DNA of 28,786 bases from a virus. Below, in pieces: positions 24,282-28,786 of this stretch; position 1 is the first letter of the stretch; each line of letters starts with the position of its first letter. The stretch covers positions 1 through 28,786 of IMG/VR virus record IMGVR_UViG_3300020435_000074. The stretch is one strand, 5' to 3'. Both the position numbers and the translations under genes were made by a program. The notes beneath the pieces are model-generated. The model was not told the DNA's origin. It ran no database searches and worked only from the letters and a program-made list of their open reading frames with translations.

Positions 24282-24679
24282 TATCGTAATCTCTCTATTG
24301 TGGTTGTTATATCAACTATGTCATTGGTTGACACAATTTTACCGGTTACTGTAATATATACTTCGTTATCTTCATCTCTTGTTTGAACATTTGTATTTAA
24401 TACTTGTATTCTTGGTTCATGATTTAATAAAGCATTTTCAACAGATGTTGCTATATTAGCTGCTGTTATATTAGTCATATTTTCGAATAAGTATGCTCTT
24501 AAGTTAGCACCAAAAGTATAATCAAATGGTCTTTCACCCCAATTAGTTCTTAATATATTAAGACAACTTTGTATTACAGCATCATTATTTTTTTTTATTC
24601 CAACGTCATTGGTATTAGGATTTTGCTTAAATGTAAAATCCAAATCTTTATAAGTTTCGTGTCGTGCTATTGTTGCCAT
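24281..24679 (-). CDS. 25: Baseplate wedge protein gp25 (132 aa)
   Basis: The same length as T4 gp25 (132 aa). Hallmarks are GERPFDYTFGANL (residues 48-60), LFENMT (64-69) and the strictly conserved EPR motif in NHEPRIQVL (E88-P89-R90). gp25 joins the wedge core bundle with gp6 and gp7, contacts gp53, and is the starting point for sheath polymerisation. The first 20 residues fit a gp25 N-terminus, so the ATG at 24679 is kept, although there is no clear Shine-Dalgarno sequence. Instead the late promoter core TATAAATA ends seven bases before it. It overlaps the gp6 start as TAATG. Confidence 0.95.
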   Translation of the reverse strand: MATIARHETYKDLDFTFKQNPNTNDVGIKKNNDAVIQSCLNILRTNWGERPFDYTFGANLRAYLFENMTNITAANIATSVENALLNHEPRIQVLNTNVQTRDEDNEVYITVTGKIVSTNDIVDITTTIERLR

Positions 24680-24685
24680 ATAACT

Positions 24686-24693
24686 TATTTATA
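24686..24693 (-). promoter_or_regulatory. T4-type late promoter core abutting the gp25 start
   Basis: Exact TATAAATA, ending seven bases from the gp25 ATG. With T4 spacing transcription would begin at about 24680, one base before the ATG, so this promoter would make a leaderless gp25 message. Confidence 0.5.
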
Positions 24694-24700
24694 CCTGTTA

Positions 24701-26242
24701 TCAGTTAGGACCGGAAGTATTTCCAGCACTTGAGCCACCTGAAATAGTATGAGCATGTGTGTCTAATACTAAGTCACCATCTGTAGTAGTTGTACCTTGC
24801 GTAACAATATTACCAGTTACTTCAACGTTACCATCTAAGTTTATAGTTGTTGACTTTAATGTCATATCAGCTGTGCTCTCTATATCTGTTGTACCAGTTG
24901 AAAATAATTTAAGAGTACCTGCTGAATTTACATCAATTTGACTTGAAGCACCTATGGCATTTATATCAATAATGCTTTCATCACCTGTGGCATCTATAAC
25001 AATATTACCTACTACATCCATATCAATATTACCTTTCACATCAATGTCTGCATTTTTTCTAATATCTAATTTAGCATTTTGGAATGCTATTACATCAACC
25101 TCACCACCAACAATAGCTTTTAAACCACCTTCAGTATGTAATTCAATATTACCGAATGAAGCTGTATATGATGTTTTATCTGGATATGTCCATTTGCCAT
25201 CAACCAATTTAACCTTGTCTCTATCATAGTCATCAAAGGTAGCTAACGCAGAGGCATACGGTGCTTGTGCTTCAGCTGATAATTCTTTAACCTTCCTCAT
25301 ATTTTTATGAGTCAAGGTGAATGTACTAGTCTTTACTGGAGGAAACCATTGTTCAATAGCTTTATTTTTTGTATAACCACCTAACACTACATGATGTACA
25401 GCAACACCGTCATCATCGTATATAACGTGTTCTGGATCGCTGGTCCCTACGTCAATATCAATATTACCCCTTACCTCGCCATCTATATCTCCTTTGACAA
25501 GTAAGTCTGCATTACCATCAACTGTTGTATATGCATTGCCGTTCACTATGGTAGTCATATCATTACCTACTTGAGCAGTTAAGTTTTTAGATACTGCTAA
25601 GTTAGCATCACCACTTACATAAATCTTAACATTACCTTTAACTTCAAGTGTATCATGTCCCATTACTACTTGATAATTATCTCTTACAATTCTTTCAATC
25701 TTTGAACCATTAGGTCCTATCTCATATTGAGTACCACTTTTATGTCTTTTTGTTATACGTTCATGTCCAGGTGTATCATCATACTCTGTAACGTGACCAC
25801 TCTCTGTTTCATATACATTATTATATGGATATTCTGGTGCATAACTACTTTCTGGTTCATATGTACCAGAAATTTCATCAGCATGTGGATTAGCTTCTGC
25901 TCTTACTCTTGGATTATTATCATGAGTATTTACTGTTTCACTTTCAGTTTCTTCACCATCTTCATTATACGTTGGTGTTGTGATATCAGTTTTTGTAGGA
26001 AGCGTTCCAGTTATGATAAATTCTTGTTGTGTTGAATCTAAAGGTTGACATGTAACTAATGTACCAACTTGTAAATTTACACTTGACCCTAACCCATTTT
26101 GCGCAGGGGTAGTTGCTGGCATTAAAACTATACTCCATCCTAGCTCGTCTGTTGGTATATTATCATGAATATGATATAATTTTACTTTACATCTTCCAAG
26201 CTTTTCTGGGTCATTTATATCTACTACTATTCCAAAAACCAT
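24701..26242 (-). CDS. 5: gp5-like baseplate spike protein without lysozyme domain (513 aa)
   Basis: Residues 1-83 are the OB-fold of gp5/gpV/VgrG spikes (GIVVDINDPEKLGRCKVKL, LGWSIVLMPAT). A long acidic linker follows (84-150). Residues 149-190 hold GHVTEYDDTPGHERITKRH and SGTQYEIGPNGSK, the standard entry to the spike. Residues about 190-265 are beta-helix repeats of the VxGxxxxx type (VKGNVKIYVSGDANL, TVDGNADLLVKGDIDG). Residues about 268-360 are an insertion. The beta-helix then resumes to about 490. The end, DTHAHTISGG...GPN, carries H496-A-H498, like the metal-binding HxH needle tips of P2 gpV and Mu gp45. T4 gp5 has a lysozyme domain between OB and helix; none is visible here. Sits on the gp27-like hub, encoded immediately upstream (TAATG). 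Confidence 0.88.
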   Translation of the reverse strand: MVFGIVVDINDPEKLGRCKVKLYHIHDNIPTDELGWSIVLMPATTPAQNGLGSSVNLQVGTLVTCQPLDSTQQEFIITGTLPTKTDITTPTYNEDGEETESETVNTHDNNPRVRAEANPHADEISGTYEPESSYAPEYPYNNVYETESGHVTEYDDTPGHERITKRHKSGTQYEIGPNGSKIERIVRDNYQVVMGHDTLEVKGNVKIYVSGDANLAVSKNLTAQVGNDMTTIVNGNAYTTVDGNADLLVKGDIDGEVRGNIDIDVGTSDPEHVIYDDDGVAVHHVVLGGYTKNKAIEQWFPPVKTSTFTLTHKNMRKVKELSAEAQAPYASALATFDDYDRDKVKLVDGKWTYPDKTSYTASFGNIELHTEGGLKAIVGGEVDVIAFQNAKLDIRKNADIDVKGNIDMDVVGNIVIDATGDESIIDINAIGASSQIDVNSAGTLKLFSTGTTDIESTADMTLKSTTINLDGNVEVTGNIVTQGTTTTDGDLVLDTHAHTISGGSSAGNTSGPN

Positions 26243-27447
26243 TATGCATACTCTCTTATTAATGACATATTTTGTCTATACTCAAATCCTTCTTGATTTC
26301 TAGAAAATGTATGATTAATATCAGCAATTATGTATGGACCATTTTGAGATTCATAACTATCATCACCACCACCCATTTCAACCATTATAGATTGACCACA
26401 ACCAAGCAATGGTATTGATATCATATCTATAAGAGAAAGAAATGTATTATAACTTCTTTTTTTCATATTTATTGCTGACATATTACCAGGTAAAACATTA
26501 TCTACAAATAATGATTTTTGTTGATATCTTGATGTTTGACCAGCAGGTCCAGATGGTTCAGTAACATAATCATATAAATTATCTGATATTTTAAATGTTG
26601 TTTTAATATCTGTACCTTCTTCCCATCCAAGTTTTTTATTTTTTTCAACTTTAGTTTTATCTAAATGTATATTATGAATTATATTTCCCCAATATCCTTC
26701 TGCTAATTTTTCAGTATAATCCATTTTATATTCTTCAAGTCTGTATTTATTAGTCGTTCCTATAGAAGCTTCATTTCCTTTATATCCCTCAGACTTCATA
26801 TCAGTAGCTGCTACCATAGCATCAGTTATACTAAATCGTTCACCCTTTTCATTAGGCATAAAATTATTAGCTATAGTATCATGAGAAGTAAGAGTTACTT
26901 TTCCTTTATTAATAAGTTTTTGAAAAACATAAAATCCTGAATAGTAATTATCTACTGCAGAATTTTTTACATTTTCTATAGCTTCAAATGCAGAAATATT
27001 TGGTACAATATATTTACCATCTGTTGTAGCTTTAGTTTCAGTCCCTAACCATTTATGACTTCCTACAGCTTCATTAAATATTTGATTTATAATTTCATGA
27101 CTTTTTCCTGAATATACTGCATTAATATTAACTAATTTTAAACTATGTTCTACAGGAGTAATTAAATGCATAATATATTCTTTCTTCGCTCTTTTTATTT
27201 GCATATCACTAAAACCATCAACATAAAATAACATATCATGTTCTATACCTAAATATTTAAAACTAAAACTAACAGGGATTAGTTTATCTGTAGTAGCAAT
27301 TACTTTATCATAATAGCCAATACCATCTAACATATGTAATTTTCCTTTCATATAACCATTTACACTTTCATATATAGTTAATGATTGTATTAAAGAAGTA
27401 ATTCCTTGGCCACTGAATGATTCAACGTTTAATGATTGTACATTCAT
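26242..27447 (-). CDS. 27: Baseplate hub protein, gp27-like (401 aa)
   Basis: Similar in length to T4 gp27 (391 aa) and next to gp5, with which it forms the central hub that attaches the spike to the tail tube. Typical elements are SLIQSLTIYESVNGYMKGKL (residues 18-37), DKLIPVSFSFKYL (54-66), FYVDGFSDMQ, the helix SGKSHEIINQIFNEA (113-127), and VPNISAFEAIENVKNSA followed by SGFYVFQ (148-177), which is the hub-domain signature. The C-terminus has LIDMISIPLLGCGQSIMVEM and a final beta strand set (YIIADINHTFSRNQEGF). The gene overlaps both neighbours as TAATG. Sequence similarity to T4 gp27 itself is low, so the name rests on pattern, length and context. Confidence 0.82.
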   Translation of the reverse strand: MNVQSLNVESFSGQGITSLIQSLTIYESVNGYMKGKLHMLDGIGYYDKVIATTDKLIPVSFSFKYLGIEHDMLFYVDGFSDMQIKRAKKEYIMHLITPVEHSLKLVNINAVYSGKSHEIINQIFNEAVGSHKWLGTETKATTDGKYIVPNISAFEAIENVKNSAVDNYYSGFYVFQKLINKGKVTLTSHDTIANNFMPNEKGERFSITDAMVAATDMKSEGYKGNEASIGTTNKYRLEEYKMDYTEKLAEGYWGNIIHNIHLDKTKVEKNKKLGWEEGTDIKTTFKISDNLYDYVTEPSGPAGQTSRYQQKSLFVDNVLPGNMSAINMKKRSYNTFLSLIDMISIPLLGCGQSIMVEMGGGDDSYESQNGPYIIADINHTFSRNQEGFEYRQNMSLIREYA

Positions 27448-28163
27448 TATGCGCCCATAGTTTTAGCGAATGTACGAGCTAGTCTTCTTACATATTGTGG
27501 TTTAATTATTTTTAAATTTCTATTTTGTTCAGTTACAGCAGACTCATAATCGATGTAAGTGAATCCTGTTGTACCAGCTGAACGTCTTGGTACCCAATCA
27601 CCAGTTGAATCATCTGTATGATGATGAGGTGCATAGGCTTGTGATTTAACAAAACCAGCAGCAATAGAATCTTGAGAATTTAAACCACTTATAGTTTCAC
27701 CAGCTATAGCAAATGTTCCAGTTTTAAGTTCAATAACGAGATAACCCATATTAACATGTATTTCTTTAAGAATACCGGTTGCATTAGATACTTGACCAGT
27801 TACTGTTTCACCTAAAATAAATTTTTCATTTAAATCATCATCAGTATCAGCTGCAAGATATTGATATTTTTCTATACAATATTCTGTTAATTGAGAATAC
27901 TTCATAGGCCAATCATCCCATATATTTTTTATTTGTGGATTAAGTACTAAAAATGTCCAAATAAATTCTTCACTATTATATAATCTTTTCGAAAGAATAT
28001 CAGGCCTTTCACCATCTTGAATTTCTACAGTTTGATAATATCCACCACTATCTAATAAGTCATCTGATACTTTTGCTCTAGCTGTTAAATTTTTCATGAT
28101 ATCAAGAGTACCATTTCCATCTATATCTATTACTACATCATTTATATATCTAAAATATGCCAT
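27447..28163 (-). CDS. 53: Baseplate wedge protein gp53 (238 aa, with beta insertion)
   Basis: T4 gp53 family (196 aa in T4). The LysM-like core is clear: EIQDGERPDILSKRLYNSEE (residues 47-66), FIWTFLVLNPQIKNIWDDWP (67-86), and the C-terminal NRNLKIIKPQYVRRLARTF (214-232). gp53 links adjacent wedges in the baseplate. The extra length comes from residues about 112-172, a small beta module (EKFILGETVTGQVSNATG, LKTGTFAIAGETISG) of a kind found inserted in several phage tail proteins. It starts one base after the preceding stop (TAATATG) and overlaps the hub gene as TAATG. Confidence 0.9.
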   Translation of the reverse strand: MAYFRYINDVVIDIDGNGTLDIMKNLTARAKVSDDLLDSGGYYQTVEIQDGERPDILSKRLYNSEEFIWTFLVLNPQIKNIWDDWPMKYSQLTEYCIEKYQYLAADTDDDLNEKFILGETVTGQVSNATGILKEIHVNMGYLVIELKTGTFAIAGETISGLNSQDSIAAGFVKSQAYAPHHHTDDSTGDWVPRRSAGTTGFTYIDYESAVTEQNRNLKIIKPQYVRRLARTFAKTMGA

Positions 28164-28164
28164 A

Positions 28165-28786
28165 TTAGAATCCTTGGTCTATATCATCACGATAAAGCGG
28201 TGTTATTTCTTTAAGTGTTAAAGATAACGCAACTTCTACTGGTGAATTATTATGTTTAAAATATGAAGCTGCATTTGGATTATATGTAACATTAACTGCT
28301 TCAATTACAACTGGTGGTAATTGAATCATATCACTAGCTCCATGAAATGATACAACAACATGATTAGGAACAGTTAACATAAGAAAATCTTGTCTACTTG
28401 CATGAGCCGCTTTTCTAAATTCTCTAATAATAGATGCTGTTGCTTTTGATTCATCTGGATTATCTGGTAAAAATGTCCAATTAAATGTAAAACTTCTCAT
28501 AGCAGTTGACTGATATGCAATATATTCATTAGGATTCATAAGTTCACCAGTATTTCTTTGCATTTCAGGACTGACTGTTGTTGCAATTGCAGCACCAGTT
28601 AAACCACCAAAAAGTGGACCTAGTTTTTTCAAAAAACCTTTTATCACACCATCGTCAACTACTTTACTTCCTTTAGTGAAAGCTTGTTTTACAGAACTAA
28701 TAGTACCAGCAGCAGTACCAGCCAATATTGCACCTGGACCTCCTATAACTGTTGCATCATAAAAATTACTCTTATCACCTGTCATT
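28165..28786 (-). CDS. Tail tube cap/baseplate initiator, gp48/gp54-type (3' part)
   Basis: The C-terminal region matches the gp48/gp54 family that caps the hub and starts the tail tube: GELMNPNEYIAYQSTAMRSF and FNWTFLPDNPDESKATASII, then REFRKAAHASRQ, and a final strand set VNVTYNPNAASYFKHNNSPV ending LSLTLKEITPLYRDD. An ATG occurs at 28785, one base from the window edge, but T4 gp48 is about 360 aa and gp54 about 320 aa, so the 206 residues seen here are probably the C-terminal part of a longer gene. A hydrophobic glycine/alanine-rich stretch lies at residues about 13-27 and 50-70 (LGPLFGGLTGAAIATTV). Whether it is gp48 or gp54 cannot be decided from this fragment. Confidence 0.75.
   Translation of the reverse strand, partial: MTGDKSNFYDATVIGGPGAILAGTAAGTISSVKQAFTKGSKVVDDGVIKGFLKKLGPLFGGLTGAAIATTVSPEMQRNTGELMNPNEYIAYQSTAMRSFTFNWTFLPDNPDESKATASIIREFRKAAHASRQDFLMLTVPNHVVVSFHGASDMIQLPPVVIEAVNVTYNPNAASYFKHNNSPVEVALSLTLKEITPLYRDDIDQGF

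Noticed and set aside
25727-26035. Plus-strand 102-codon frame looking hydrophobic and Cys/Ile/Phe-rich
   Set aside because: Lies antisense to the acidic linker of the gp5-like gene; GAA/GAT codons read backwards give Phe/Ile/Ser, so the apparent membrane protein is spurious.

Overview
The window is part of the late structural region of a T4-like marine myovirus. Every gene I can support lies on the minus strand, so transcription runs from high to low coordinates. The DNA is clearly AT-rich. The baseplate proteins resemble T4 baseplate proteins, while the fibre-like genes and the 1658-aa protein are of the kind seen in marine T4-like phages such as cyanophages and pelagiphages. Nothing in the window identifies the host; a low-GC marine bacterium (Pelagibacter or Prochlorococcus type) is inferred.

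Layout in the direction of transcription. (1) 28786-19667, baseplate block: C-terminal part of a gp48/gp54-type tube cap or initiator, gp53, a gp27-like hub, a gp5-like spike without a lysozyme domain, gp25, gp6, a 391-aa wedge-type protein and gp8. (2) 19654-14227: a 1658-aa DUF4815-like virion protein, then two very small coiled-coil proteins, one with a membrane or signal anchor. (3) 14225-8372: fibre-like or adaptor proteins (413, 111, 83, 682, 317 and 127 aa) and a lysine-rich 152-aa protein. The 317-aa protein carries a tetrapeptide repeat array, xY(T/S)G. (4) 8409-3870, accessory enzyme cassette: a GT-A-type glycosyltransferase, a 2OG-Fe(II) oxygenase-like protein, an EEP-nuclease-like protein, a large protein with a possible nucleotide-binding loop (perhaps sulfotransferase-like), a SAM methyltransferase and a second GT-A-type glycosyltransferase. 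Their genes overlap one another, so they are probably one operon. (5) 3787-1: a 92-aa adaptor-like protein, an 822-aa repeat-rich fibre, and the 5' part of another fibre made of nested 10-residue/50-residue repeats that runs off the window.

Regulation: exact copies of the T4-type late promoter core (TATAAATA on the minus strand) stand at several gene junctions: 1037-1044, 3830-3837, 3867-3874, 8866-8873, 12965-12972, 21273-21280 and 24686-24693. There are a few internal copies as well. Many junctions are TAATG or ATGA overlaps, which points to translational coupling. No convincing GC-rich terminator was seen, and no gene-free stretch exceeds 100 bases.

The most interesting part is the enzyme cassette embedded among fibre genes and apparently expressed with them. 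A reasonable but untested idea is that it decorates virion fibres, or remodels host surface glycans, late in infection.
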